Assembly: GCA_025917655.1 (NCBI GenBank)
Contig: CP084618.1
Coordinates: 744,001-808,000, forward strand
Reading direction: 5' to 3'
DNA from: Chlorella sorokiniana
Taxonomy: Eukaryota > Chlorophyta > Trebouxiophyceae > Chlorellales > Chlorellaceae
Length of the DNA stretch: 64,000 nucleotides
Shown: piece by piece, positions 47,945 through 58,800 of the stretch
How positions within the stretch are numbered: the stretch's first letter is position 1
How the letters are laid out: each line of letters opens with the position of its first letter
Position numbers and translations under genes: made by a program
The notes under the pieces: generated by a model
Told to the model about the DNA's origin: nothing
The model's database searches: none
Seen by the model: the letters and a program-made list of their open reading frames with translations, nothing else

Positions 47945-49845
47945 TCAGGCATGGCGCGTGCCTGCCAGCTGCTCCAACAGGCCGCGATTTGGGGCCGCGA
48001 AGCGAGGCTGCACCGGGGTGCCCCGCCGCGCACCGGCTGCCCCCAGCCGGCCCGCCTGCGCTGCGGCTGCCACCAGCGCGGCGGCAGCCGCGGTGCGGCC
48101 AGCAGCGGCGGCGGAGCGCGCGCCGACGCTGTACCCGCAGCGCTGCAGCGCGTTGTAGTAGGCCTGCTTCTGTGCGGGATCGGTGTATGAGTCGGCGACC
48201 ATCTGCTTGCACGCCGGCGAGGTGGTGGCGAGCATGGCGCAGCAGGTGCTGCTGCCCACGGCGGCGGCGGCGCCCAGGCAGAACGGCTCGGTGGTGACGC
48301 GGTACGTGTCCAGGCACAGCGCGCTGTCGGGCCGCGGCACCTCCTGCGCAGGGTCCAGCGCGGGCAGCGAGATGCCGCACTCGGCAGCCTTGGACGCGCG
48401 CTGCAGCGGGGCGGGGAGGGCGGCGGGCAGCCGCGGGCAGCCTCAGGCCCGGCTCATGCGTGCCATAGCGGGGGTGCAGGCGTGGCAGCGGCAGCCGCAA
48501 AATGGACCGCTGGCATGTGGGCTGCCTGGCAAGGGCGACGGCCATTCGAAGCTGCCGGCGCATTCAACACACATGCGCACTCCTCCCACCAACCACCGCC
48601 ACCGCCACTCACATCCATTCTGCCATTTCTGCACTGTCCGGGTCGGCGGTGTCGGACGCATAGCTGGCCGCCAGCACCGCCAGGCACTCGCCGCCCAGGC
48701 CCTCCAGGCTGGGGCAGCACACGGCGTCGTCGGCGCACAGCGGCAGCACCGTCCACGTGAAGTCGCTCACGCACTTCTCGGGGTGTGCTGATGCCGCTGC
48801 CGCCGCTGCCGGCAGGTGGGGGAGGCGGCCGGCAGAACAGAAGCCGATGCGGGCGAGGCGACCGGGGGCTGGGGGCGGAGGGCGGTCGGGGCAGAGGGCA
48901 TGGCTGGCGCCGCGGGGGTGGAGGGGGTGGTGGCTGCTGGCAGGGGGATGCCGCAGCTGGTGAGGGTCGACGTGCTGCAAGGGCGGCATGGGGGGCAAGC
49001 AGGGTGAGTGCTGGCTCTTGGCATGGAGGGCATGGGGCCATTCGGGGCCAGCGGTGCAGGCCAAGAAAAGAGCAACAATTCTGCCAACAAGGAACAGCAC
49101 GTCGAACCCCCAATCCACTCCTCCCCGCAGCCACTCACAAGGCGGTGTACAGCTGTGCGTACTGCGGGTCAGCCGCCATGCCTGCCGCCAGGTAGGCCAG
49201 GCACTGGCTGCCCAGGTCGGCGTGGGCGGCGCAGCAGTCCTGGGAGCCGGCCTGGCAGGTGGGGATGACAACCTGGTTGAAGGCGTCGATGCACTGCTGC
49301 TCGGGGTGCTCGCAGGCACAGTGCTGCCGCCGGTGCTGCCGCCGGTGCTGCTGCCAGTGCTGCCGCCAGAGGTGCTGGGGGAAGGTGAAGCCGCAGCTCT
49401 CAAACACTTGGATGCTGCAGGCGCAAGGCAGGGCAGGCAGCATGCTCAAGTTGATAACCAAAATCCAGGACCCTGTAACACAGCAGTGACACACATGAAG
49501 CATGCCAATCAACGCGCACAAGCCAACCCCTCAACCCACTCAACAGCTCCAACCAACAACAACTCACGCTGAGTTCACGGTCTGCTGGTCGGCGGTGGCA
49601 TACGCGGCGTCCATCACCTCGCGCCAGCAGGGGTCGCCCAGCACATGCAGGCCCGTGCAGCACGTCTGGGTGCTGCCGGCGCAGGTGGAGGCAGACTGCA
49701 GCCAGGCGTTGAAGCCGTCCAGGCACGAGACGGCGCTGGTGCCACCGCTGCCAAACTGACGCAGATGGCGGGCGTGCGCGGGGCTGGTGACCGCAAGCAG
49801 CGCCAGCAGCGCCGCCAAGAACAGGCGAGGGGAGCAGGAGGGCAT
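47945..49845 (-). CDS. Secreted modular Cys-rich protein, tandem copy A (four six-Cys modules)
   Basis: Four exons: 49845-49568, 49414-49139, 48974-48613 and 48400-47945, about 456 residues. The start MPSCSPRLFLAALLALLAV is a signal peptide cut near AHA. Four modules share the pattern C-x(11-13)-C-x(5-11)-CC-x(9)-C-x(about 26-30)-CG, for example CIDAFNQVVIPTC then CC then LGSQC and SCGIPLP. Modules are joined by Ser/Gly/Thr- or Pro/Ala/Thr-rich linkers like those of wall glycoproteins. Introns fall between the fifth cysteine and the final CG of a module. I do not recognise the family; the layout suggests an extracellular or wall protein. In the linker after module 1 the frame is shifted by an extra base (49378 region) and restored by a missing one (49310 region), compared with copy B. 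The last intron joins in a frame that needs one base adjustment. Confidence 0.78.
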
Positions 49846-50934
49846 GGCGGGGTGTGCAGCAAGGCGGGGCAGAAGGGGGACTCTCCTTGAGGAGTGCCGG
49901 GGAAGCGTCGGTGGGCGGCAGGCAGGGGAGGCTTGCAGGTGTGGAGGCAATGTGTGCTGAATAAGGACTGGCATGGCCGGTCATCGTCTTAAGTACCCGA
50001 TGGCACCGCGGTGCTGCAAGGACTTCCCCAGCGCTTCGCCCAGGCAAAGCTGCCGCACAGCTTCCGAGCGCTCCGCCTTTCCGCCAAGCGCCCTGTACCG
50101 CGTTACCGGACTCCACATGAGTCCCTGGGGCTTAGGGCAGCTCCAGCAGGGCTGGCCGCCCGTGCAGGTCGCCGAACAAGCGGTGTTGTTGGGGCCGAGC
50201 AGGCTGGGAGGCCTGTCACTCTTTTCTCACGAATGTTTTGATATGCACGGTGGCACCAGGTGCTGACCATGCCGCGAACGGGCTGCCATCATGCGGGACA
50301 TGTGCCGCCAGTCTGCTGCCGCCTGCTCTACCAACTTGCCATTCAGGCGCCCACCGACCAGCAACAACTTGACATTCAGTCAGAGTCTCTCGGCAGCAGG
50401 CGGGTGAATGTTTCTTGTCTCAAGACCCTGCACGACACTTGGGGGTTTAGTCCTGCAACCTTTGCAGTCTGCTGTAGCTGGCGTTAGAGAGGTGCGGGGC
50501 AGTGCCAGCAAGATTCAGCTCTGGCACTTCAAGGAGCCCCCGGCTACTCTGGCAGTCCGCATCGTTCGCATGATGTGGGTGTTCCTAGAAGTCAAAAATC
50601 ATGCCAGACCTGCTTTAAAAGCTGCCGGCAAGGTTGGTGCCACTCCTGCTGAAAGGCAAGCACATCTCGCCACAAAAGCTTGATGGCATTGTTAGGGTAG
50701 CATTTGCCTGTGTGCAGTCCGATTTGTGGAATGTTACACAGCAGTAGGCAAGGCAGTGATTATGAAGCTGCATATATGCATTGGTTAAGTTGAAGGTTGG
50801 AATGGTCACATGTGCATCAGCTTGGCGGTTGGCTTATCAAGTAGAGAATCAGGGAGAATCAAGAAAAGAGCATTGCTTTGAAGCTGGGTCGTCAAAGGTA
50901 TTAGGGTACAAGCACATCCAGGCACAGTCAGCCC
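49846..50934 (-). promoter_or_regulatory. Conserved upstream region of copy A / spacer to copy B
   Basis: This 1,089-bp spacer starts with a block nearly identical upstream of all three copies. CTTAAGTACCCGATGGCACC lies 143 bp before the ATG in copies A and B and 144 bp before it in copy C. Such constant spacing fits a core promoter. The distal part (50490-50740) holds 3' sequence of copy B with a minus-strand TGTAA at 50734-50738. Confidence 0.55.
50734..50738 (-). terminator. TGTAA poly(A) signal of copy B
   Basis: TTACA on the plus strand lies about 197 bases beyond the copy B stop. Copy C has the same motif at the same distance (53277-53281). Confidence 0.5.
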
Positions 50935-52408
50935 TCAGGCATGGTGCGTGCCCGCCAGCTGCTCCAGCAGGCCGCGATCCGGGGCCGCAAAGCGAGGCTG
51001 CACCGGGCTGCCCCGCCGCGGGCTGGCTCCCCCAGCTGGCCCGCCTGCGCCGCGGCTGCCACCAGCGCGGCGGCGGCCCCGTCGGCGGAGGGCCTCGCCA
51101 CAGCGGAGCGGCCAGCAGCGGCGGCGGAGCCGGGAGTGAGGGTGTAGCCGCACCGCTGCAGCGCGCCCGCAAACTCAGCGTGCTGAGCGGGGTCGGTGTA
51201 CGAGTCGGCGATGCTGCCCAGGCACTCGGCGTCGGTGGCGGCCAGCATGGAGCAGCAGAGGGAGCCCATGGCGGCGGCGGTGGGCCCCACGCAGAACGAC
51301 TCGGTGCTGGCGCGGTACAGGTCCAGGCACGAGTCAAACTCGCCCGCGCCGCCAGCCACGGTGGAACCGCCAGCCGATGGGGGTGCGGGGACGCTGGCGG
51401 GCGTGGGCGGGGCCGTGGCGGCGACGGGGCTGGTGGGCAGGGCGGGCGCGGCGACGCCTCCAACGCCGACGGGCATGCTGGGGGTGGAGGGGGTGGTGGC
51501 TGCCGGCAGCGGGATGCCGCAGCTGGTGAGGGTCGACGTGCTGCAGGGGCGGCATGGGGGCAAGCAGGGTGAGGGCTGGCTCTTGGCATGGAGGGCATGG
51601 GGCCATTCGGGGCCAGCGGTGCAGGCCAAGAAAAGAGCAACAATTCTGCCAACAAGGAACAGCACGTCGAACCCCCAATCCACTCCTCCCCGCAGCCACT
51701 CACAAGGCGGTGTACAGCTGTGCGTACTGCGGGTCAGCCGCCATGCCTGCCGCCAGGTAGGCCAGGCACTGGCTGCCCAGGTTGGCGTGGGCGGCGCAGC
51801 AGTCCTGGGAGCCGGCCTGGCAGGTGGGGATGACAGCTTGGTTGAACGCATCGATGCACTGCTGCTCGGGGGTGCTCGCAGGCACAGTGCTGCCGCCGGT
51901 GCTGCCGCTGGTGCTGCTGCCAGTGCTGCCGCCAGAGGTGCTGGGGAAGGTGAAGCCGCAGCTCTCAAACACTTGGATGCTGCAGGCGCAAGGCAGGGCA
52001 GGCAGCATGCTCAAGTTGAACCAAAATCCAGGACCCTGTAACACAGCAGTGACACACATGAAGCATGCCAATCAACGCGCACAAGCCAACCCCTCAACCA
52101 ACTCAACAGCTCCAACCAACAACAACTCACGCTGAGTTCACGGTCTGCTGGTCGGCGGTGGCATACGCGGCGTCCATCACCTCGCGCCAGCAGGGGTCGC
52201 CCAGCGCATGCAGGCCCGCGCAGCACGTCTGGGTGGTGCCGGCGCAGGTCGAGGCGGACTGCAGCCAGGCGTTGAAGCCGTCCAGGCACGAGGCAGAGCC
52301 GGTGCCACTGCTGCCAAACTGACGCAGATGGCGGGCGTGCGCGGGGCTGGTGACCGCAAGCAGCGCCAGCAGCGCCGCCAAGAGCAGGCGAGGGGAGCAG
52401 GAGGGCAT
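50935..52408 (-). CDS. Secreted modular Cys-rich protein, tandem copy B (three six-Cys modules)
   Basis: Three exons: 52408-52131, 51979-51704 and 51540-50935, about 386 residues. Signal peptide and first two modules match copy A closely. Exon 3 encodes a long Pro/Ala/Thr/Val linker and a last module (CLDLYRASTESFC, LCC, AEC, RCGYTL) equivalent to module 4 of copy A, so module 3 and its intron are absent. The C-terminal tail, Ala-rich and ending LLEQLAGTHHA, is reached only after a one-base shift near 51030, where B reads GGGGGAGCC and A reads GGGGGCAGCC. If the base is truly missing, the protein runs on in another frame past this stop. The linker reading frame (SGGSTGSSTSGSTGGST) is intact here, unlike in A and C. 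Confidence 0.77.
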
Positions 52409-53476
52409 GGCGGGGTGTGCAGCAAGGCGGGGCAGAAAGGGGGACTCTCCTTGAGGAGTGCCGGGAAGCGTCGGTGGGCGGCAGGCAGGGGAGGCTTGCA
52501 GGTGTGGAGGCAATGTGTGCTGAATAAGGACTGGCATGGCCGCTCATCGTCTTAAGTACCCGATGGCACCGCGGTGCTGCAAGGACTTCCCCAGCGCTTC
52601 GCCCAGGCAAAGCTGCCGCACAGCTTCCGAGCGCTCCGCCCTTCCGCCAAGCGCCCTGTACCGCGTTACCGGACTCCACATGAGTCCCTGGGGCTCTAGG
52701 TCAGCTCAGACAGGGCTGGCCGCCCGTGCAGGTCGCCGAACAAGCGGTGTTGTTGGGGCCGAGCAGGCTGGGAGGCCTGTCACTCTTTTTTTCACGAATG
52801 CTTTGATGCGGTTGGTGACAGCAGGTGCTGACCAGGCCGCAAACGGGCTGCCTTCATGCGGGACATGGCCGCCAGCACCGTGCCGCCTGCACCAGCAACT
52901 TGACATGCAGTCAAAGTCTCTCGGCAGCAGGCGGGTGAAAGCTGGCAATGTGTCCTGTCTCAAGACCCCCTGCGCGACACTTGTGGGTTCAGTCCTGTAA
53001 CCTTTGCAGGCTGCTGTAGCTGGCGTTAGAGAGGTGCGGGGCAGTGCCAGCTGCAAGATTCAGCTCTGGCACTTCTAGCAGCCCCGGCTACTCTGGCAGT
53101 CCGCATCATTTGCCTGATGTGGGGTGTTCTTACAAAGTGATGCCAGACCCGCATAAAGAGCTGCCGGCAAGGTTGTCGCCACTCCTACTGCTGACAGGCC
53201 AGCATATCTCGCCACAGCAGCTTTGATGGCATTGTTAGGGTAGCGTTTGCGTATGTGCAGTCTGCTTTGTAGTATGTTACACATCCGTAGGGAAGCAGTG
53301 ATTGTGAGGCTGCATGTACAGACAGGGTGAATCGAATGCTGGAATGGTCAACATGTGCATCAGCTTGGCGGTTGGCTTATCAAGAGAGAATCAGGGAGAA
53401 TCAAGAAAAGAGCATTGCTTTAAAGCTGGGTCGTCAAAGGTATCAGGGTACAAGCACATCCAGGTACAGTCAGCCC
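52409..53476 (-). promoter_or_regulatory. Conserved upstream region of copy B / spacer to copy C
   Basis: This 1,068-bp spacer is homologous to the spacer above copy A. The CTTAAGTACCC block begins at 52551. The distal part holds the 3' region of copy C with a minus-strand TGTAA at 53277-53281, about 196 bases beyond that gene's stop. Confidence 0.55.
53277..53281 (-). terminator. TGTAA poly(A) signal of copy C
   Basis: TTACA on the plus strand lies about 196 bases beyond the copy C stop, matching the position of the same motif behind copy B. Confidence 0.5.
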
Positions 53477-54951
53477 TCAGGCATGGTGCGTGCCCGCCAG
53501 CTGCTCCAAAAGGCCGCGATCGGGGCCGCAAAGCGGGGTTGCACCGGCGTGCCCCGCCGCGCGCCGGCTGCCCCCAGCTGGCCCGCCTGCGCCGCGGCTG
53601 CCACCAGCGCGGCGGCGGCCTCGTAGGCGGAGGGCCTCGCCACAGCGGAGCGGCCAGCAGCGGCGGCGGAGCCGGGGGTGAGGGTGTAGCCGCACCGCTG
53701 CAGCGCGCCCGCAAACTCAGCGTGCTGAGCGGGGTCGGTGTACGAGTCGGCGATGCTGCCCAGGCACTCGGCGTCGGTGGCGGCCAGCATGGAGCAGCAG
53801 AGGGAGCCCATGGCGGCGGCGGTGGGCCCCACGCAGAACGACTCGGTGCTGGCGCGGTACAGGTCCAGGCACGAGTCAAACTCGCCCGCGCCGCCAGCCA
53901 CGGTGGAACCGCCAGCCGATGGGGGTGCGGGGACGCTGGCGGGCGTGGGCGGGGCCGTGGCGGCGACGGGGCTGGTGGGCAGGGCGGGCACGGCGACGCC
54001 TCCAACGCCGACGGGCATGCTGGGGGTGGAGGGGGTGGTGGCTGCTGGCAGCGGGATGCCGCAGCTGGTGAGGGTCGACGTGCTGCAGGGGCGGCATGGG
54101 GGCAAGCAGGGTGAGGGCTGGCTCTTGGCATGGAGGGCATGGGGCCATTCGGGGCCAGCGGTGCAGGCCAAGAAAAGAGCAACAATTCTGCCAACAAGGA
54201 ACAGCACGTCGAACCCCCAATCCACTCCTCCCCGCAGCCACTCACAAGGCGGTGTACAGCTGTGCGTACTGCGGGTCAGCCGCCATGCCTGCCGCCAGGT
54301 AGGCCAGGCACTGGCTGCCCAGGTTGGCGTGGGCGGCGCAGCAGTCCTGGGAGCCGGCCTGGCAGGTGGGGATGACAGCTTGGTTGAACGCATCGATGCA
54401 CTGCTGCTCGGGGTGCCTGCAGGCACACTGCTGCCGCTGGTGCTGCCGCTGGTGCTGCTGCCAGCGCTGCCGCCAGAGGTGCTGGGGAAGGTGAAGCCGC
54501 AGCTCTCAAACACTTGGATGCTGCAGGCGCAAGGCAGGGCAGGCAGCATGCTCAAGTTGATAACCAAAATCCAGGACCCTGTAACACAGCAGTGACACAC
54601 ATGAAGCATGCCAATCAACGCGCACAAGCCAACCCCTCAACCAACTCAACAGCTCCAACCAACAACAACTCACGCTGAGTTCACGGTCTGCTGGTCGGCG
54701 GTGGCATACGCGGCGTCCATCACCTCGCGCCAGCAGGGGTCGCCCAGCGCATGCAGGCCCGCGCAGCACGTCTGGGTGGTGCCGGCGCAGGTCGAGGCGG
54801 ACTGCAGCCAGGCATTGAAGCCGTCCAGGCACGAGGCAGAGCCGGTGCCAGCGCTGCCAAACTGACGCAGATGGCGGGCGTGCGCGGGGCTGGTGACCGC
54901 ACACAGCGCCAGCAGCGCCGCCAAGAACAGGCGAGGGGAGCAGGAGGGCAT
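53477..54951 (-). CDS. Secreted modular Cys-rich protein, tandem copy C (three six-Cys modules)
   Basis: Three exons: 54951-54674, 54520-54246 and 54082-53477. Nearly identical to copy B in coding, intron and flanking sequence. Exon 2 is one base shorter than in B: the run before the second module has four C where B has five (minus strand, near 54410). The frame is therefore lost in the Ser/Gly linker and module 2 would not be made as the sequence stands. Exon 3 again encodes the Pro/Ala linker and the last module. A second one-base loss near 53520 (GATCGGGG against GATCCGGGG in B) shifts the tail. Either copy C is a young pseudogene or these are sequence errors like those elsewhere. Signal peptide and first module are intact. 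Confidence 0.72.
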
Positions 54952-55420
54952 GGTGGGGTGTGCAGGAAGGCGGGGCAGAAAGGGGGACTCTCCTTGAGGA
55001 GTGCCGGGGAAGCGTCGGTGGGCGGCAGGCAGGGGAGGCTTGCAGGTGCGGAGGCAATGTGTGCTGAATAATGACTGGCATGGCCGCTCATCGTCTTAAG
55101 TACCCGATGGCACCGCGGTGCTGCAAGGACTTCCCCAGCGCTTCGCCCAGGCAAAGCTGCCGCACAGCTTCCGAGCGCTCCGCCCTTCCGCCAAGCGCCC
55201 TGTACCGCGTTACCGGACCCCACATGAGTCCCCGGGGCTCTGGGGCAGCTCAGACAGGGCTGGCCGCCCGTGCAGGTCGCGAACAAGCGGTGTTGTTGGG
55301 GCCGAGCAGGCTGGGAGGCCTGTCACTCTTTTCACGAATGCTTTAATATGCATGGTGGCACCAGGTGCCGACCAGGCCGCGAACGGGCTGCCTTCATGCG
55401 GGACGTGTGCCCCCAGGCCG
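53477..55420 (-). repeat. Tandem duplication unit C
   Basis: The unit comprises gene C and its upstream block. Similarity to units A and B extends through the 450 bp before the ATG and fades near 55400-55420, which marks the end of the array. Confidence 0.82.
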
Positions 55421-55879
55421 CCGTTGCCGCCGCTGCAAATGCTAGTAAACTTCATTCACGTTTATCATGTTCACCAACGTGACACGCTCAGTTGTCGCTG
55501 CATGACCCTGGCTGAGCTAACATTTGATGCGCCAGGCCCTGCAACAAATCAAAGTCTCTCAGACGTCTCCTGCCTGAACGCAGCTCTGTTGACCTCAACG
55601 ATAGCCCCCATGTCACAGCAGTGCCTGCCGCTGTCACAACCTAGAGGCACCCAGGAAGGGATGAGAAGAGAGATGAGGGGGTTGGTTTCTGCAGCGCATG
55701 CTAGCCTGCAGGGAAATGGTACTTTGCTAGCTTGCATCAGCTGAGGTGTGATGTGGCGGGTGCCAAAACAATGCAAGGTCAGGCTTGAAACAGTCGTGTA
55801 AAACCAAATGTAACTGAATAAGTGATTGAAGGTATCGGCAAAAATTGTTCAAAATGGTCGCAGGATATCGGGTTCGCTC
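54952..55879. other. Upstream region of copy C and 3' flank of the receptor kinase gene
   Basis: The first about 450 bp repeat the conserved promoter block (CTTAAGTACCC from 55095). From about 55420 the sequence is unique, less GC-rich, and must hold the receptor kinase 3' end. No gene is supported in 55420-55879. Confidence 0.55.
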
Positions 55880-58800
55880 CTATGTCAGCAACTTAAACCC
55901 ATTCCTGCTACCGTCGTCATCAGGCCAGTCTTGGTTGTCAAGTGACCCAAGCAGGGCCCTGAGCCGCCGCACAACATCTGCAAAGCCAGGCCGCGCCGCC
56001 TCATCCTGGGCCCAACAATCCCTGCAAAGGGCGAGCCAGCAATCATCACAGGTTATCCGGACAATGAAGTGATGCTCCCTAACACGTACAACTGAACCAT
56101 GCTGCCAGCACACTACTTCCTATGCTCAGAACATAAATCACTAGCGGCGTGACGAACCTCATCAGCACGCAATAGAGAGCCAAAGCTTCATCAGGCAGGT
56201 TGTAAGGCCCCGGCGGCAGAGCAGGTACCTCCAGCCGTTTGCCTCGCTGAACCTCAGCGGCAATCTGCACGTTGGGGATCGCGTTGGGAATCATGAAATC
56301 AGGTAAACTATCAAAAACCAAACCTATGCACATCAGCAAGTGTAATGCGCTTCAGCCTGGGCCCGAAGGCCTAAACACTACCTACCATGGTGGGCGACTG
56401 GCGGCCCCAGGGCAGCTCCCAGGCCAGCAGCTCCCACAGCACGCAGCCAAAGGCAAAGACGTCGCTGGCGGCGGTGGTGCGCCCGCCCCGCAGCACCTCG
56501 GGAGCCTGAAAAGAGGTGGGGTTTGAGCAGCATGACAAGGGTGTAAATGGGTGAGATTGGTCAACGCAGCTCTACGGCTTGGAGTCAGCGCTCGCATGCC
56601 AGTCTCACCAGCCAGCGCGGGTTGGCCGCCCCAACGGAGGACATGTCGTCGGCAGGCTGCTGCACACCCTCCAGGATCTTGGACAGGTTGAAGTCTGATA
56701 CCTGTCGCAAGCAATGCGGCACAACAATCACAACGCTGCTGCAGGTCACATGCTCATGTTGCCCGCTGCACGACAAGCATTGACAGTTCCCCACAGCGTT
56801 CCACCCACCTTCACGTGCCAGTCCTTGTCCACCAGCAGGTTGGGGCTCTTCACGTCGCGATGGATGATGGGCGGCGAGCGGCGGTGCAGGTACAGCAGGC
56901 CGGTGGCGGCGTCCAGCGCCTGCGAGCAAATGCATGGCCACTCAAGAGTTGGCAACTTTGCATTGAGGATTTGCAAAGAGAGATACAGAATGTATCAGAA
57001 AGAGTGTCACTCACCCAGAGGAGGCGCCTTTCCCAGGTCACGCGCGCCGCCACCTCAGGCTGCTGGCGGGCCAGGCGTAGCACATCATACAGCGAACCGA
57101 TGCCGCAGTACTCTGCAGAACGGGAGCACTGTCAACTGCCGACCATTAATGACCTTGGCTGCTCCCTTCTTCAACCCACCCTTGCTTGCCTGTTAGGATG
57201 CAAGGCGGCCTTATGCACAGGCCCATGAAAGTCACCACGTTGGGGTGGCGCAAACCAGAGAGCAACGCAGCCTCCTGCACTTAGTCGGGTGGAGCACAAT
57301 GCAAAGAAATGCACATGAATGTCGGCGCAGAAGTGGCACAAAGGCTGTGTGCAGCCACCAAAGGGGGCAAAGTTATAGTGGGTTTCTTGTGACCGTACCT
57401 CCTGCAGAGCTTGCATGGTTTCTGCAGGCAGCTCAATGTTACCCTCCGCCACCGCCTCTGCACAGCACGTTGGTGACACCAGCTTGAACAACAGTTGGAT
57501 GCTTATGTACTGCAAGCAGCTGTTGGCTAAGCGCGTGCAACCTAAATCGATTGCGCATCCTGGCATGCAGCTTGGCTTTGCAATTAATGCTTGCCTACGC
57601 TTGGAAGAATTTTGACCGCCACTGGCGTCTCGTTCCACATAGCAAGATAAACCTGCTCGGGAGGACATTGGAACAGTTGCGTACATCAATATACACGCAA
57701 AAGAAATCAAATCAGTAAATCAGCAAACAAACCCTCAGCCGCCCTCACCTTGCCAAAGGAGCCCTTGCCGATCAGCCGCTGCAGCTGCAAATCGTCCCAT
57801 TCCACCTGCCACCGCTGCACTTCTGGATGCAGAGCGCCAGAGCTGCGTGCATCGATGGGATCACTCGTTGCCCCGATGCCTCTGACTGGTCGCCTGTGCT
57901 GGGCTGGCGTGGTGGACGGGCCCTTGCCGACGTGGCCATTTGCGTTGAGATGGAGAGGACGTACGGGTCGCTCTCAAGGTGATGATCACTGCACGTCGCA
58001 TGCACAAACAAACCAACTGTGTCATTGCGGGAAGAACGTGAACATGCAGGCAGGATGGCTCGCACCTGGTGGAGGCGGCAGGCCAAGATCCAACTTTGAA
58101 GAGTGCCCCGGAGCCTGACGCTGGGGGAATGAGGAAGCTGTCCACGTCCTTAGAGCTGGCTTTGCCCAGGCTGCAGGACTCTGGGCACATCGGTTGCTTG
58201 CTGAACAACGGTTGCTGCTTGTCAGGCTTGGCCCGGCGCCTCCTCCTCAGCAACACAAGGCCAAGCAGCAGCGCCATGAAGACTGCGAAAACCAACACAC
58301 GCCGACTGTGAGATCATTGGGAACAACAACAGTCAGCCACTCCCCAGGAATCACTCACCAAGGCCGCCCAGAACGCCGCCCACCACAGCGCCAATCGGCA
58401 CGGCGGAGCTCTCGTCGACAGGTGGCGGCGGCATTGGCGCCACACCCGGCACCACCGGCAGCACATTGGCCTGCCCGCTGCCGTTTGCGCTGTGCAGAAA
58501 GCCAAAGGTGCTGTCTTCAGAAGCAATCACTCGAGTGAAGTTCCAAACCCCTGACACAGGGCCTGGCCCAACAAGTTCGTTTATGGCCGCTCTGCCGAGC
58601 TGCTGGGAGCTGTTGTCGCCCCAGCAATAGGTTGTGCTATTCTGCGTGGCGTTGGGCTGCGATACGCCGCAAGTGTGGCTGGACCCGCTGCTGATGCTGG
58701 CAAAGGCAATGCCGCCTGCCACGGGCAATGCATCCCGACTGCGCTCCAATTCGCTGGCGTTGCGCCACGATCCTAGTTGATTGTTGTAGTTTGAGCCCCA

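Larger units (their letters stand above)
47945..50934 (-). repeat. Tandem duplication unit A (gene plus upstream region)
   Basis: Unit A is the most diverged of three head-to-tail units. Its first two exons and its 1.1-kb upstream region align closely with units B and C (start codons are 2,563 and 5,106 bp apart), but it is about 430 bp longer at the 3' end because of an extra Cys module and intron. Confidence 0.85.
50935..53476 (-). repeat. Tandem duplication unit B
   Basis: The unit spans gene B and its upstream spacer. It repeats unit C with a period of 2,542-2,543 bp and only scattered differences, so it is a recent duplication covering gene, promoter and 3' region. Confidence 0.88.

Noticed and set aside
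50935-54951. Copies B and C as an assembly duplication artefact
   Set aside because: They differ at scattered bases in exons, introns and spacers (for example in the signal-peptide exon and the 3' flank), so they are two real loci, though one-base indels between them still need checking.
47945-55420. Array-like repeats as a CRISPR or transposon array
   Set aside because: The repeat period is about 2.5 kb and each unit is a spliced gene with signal peptide; there are no short direct repeats with spacers and no transposase.
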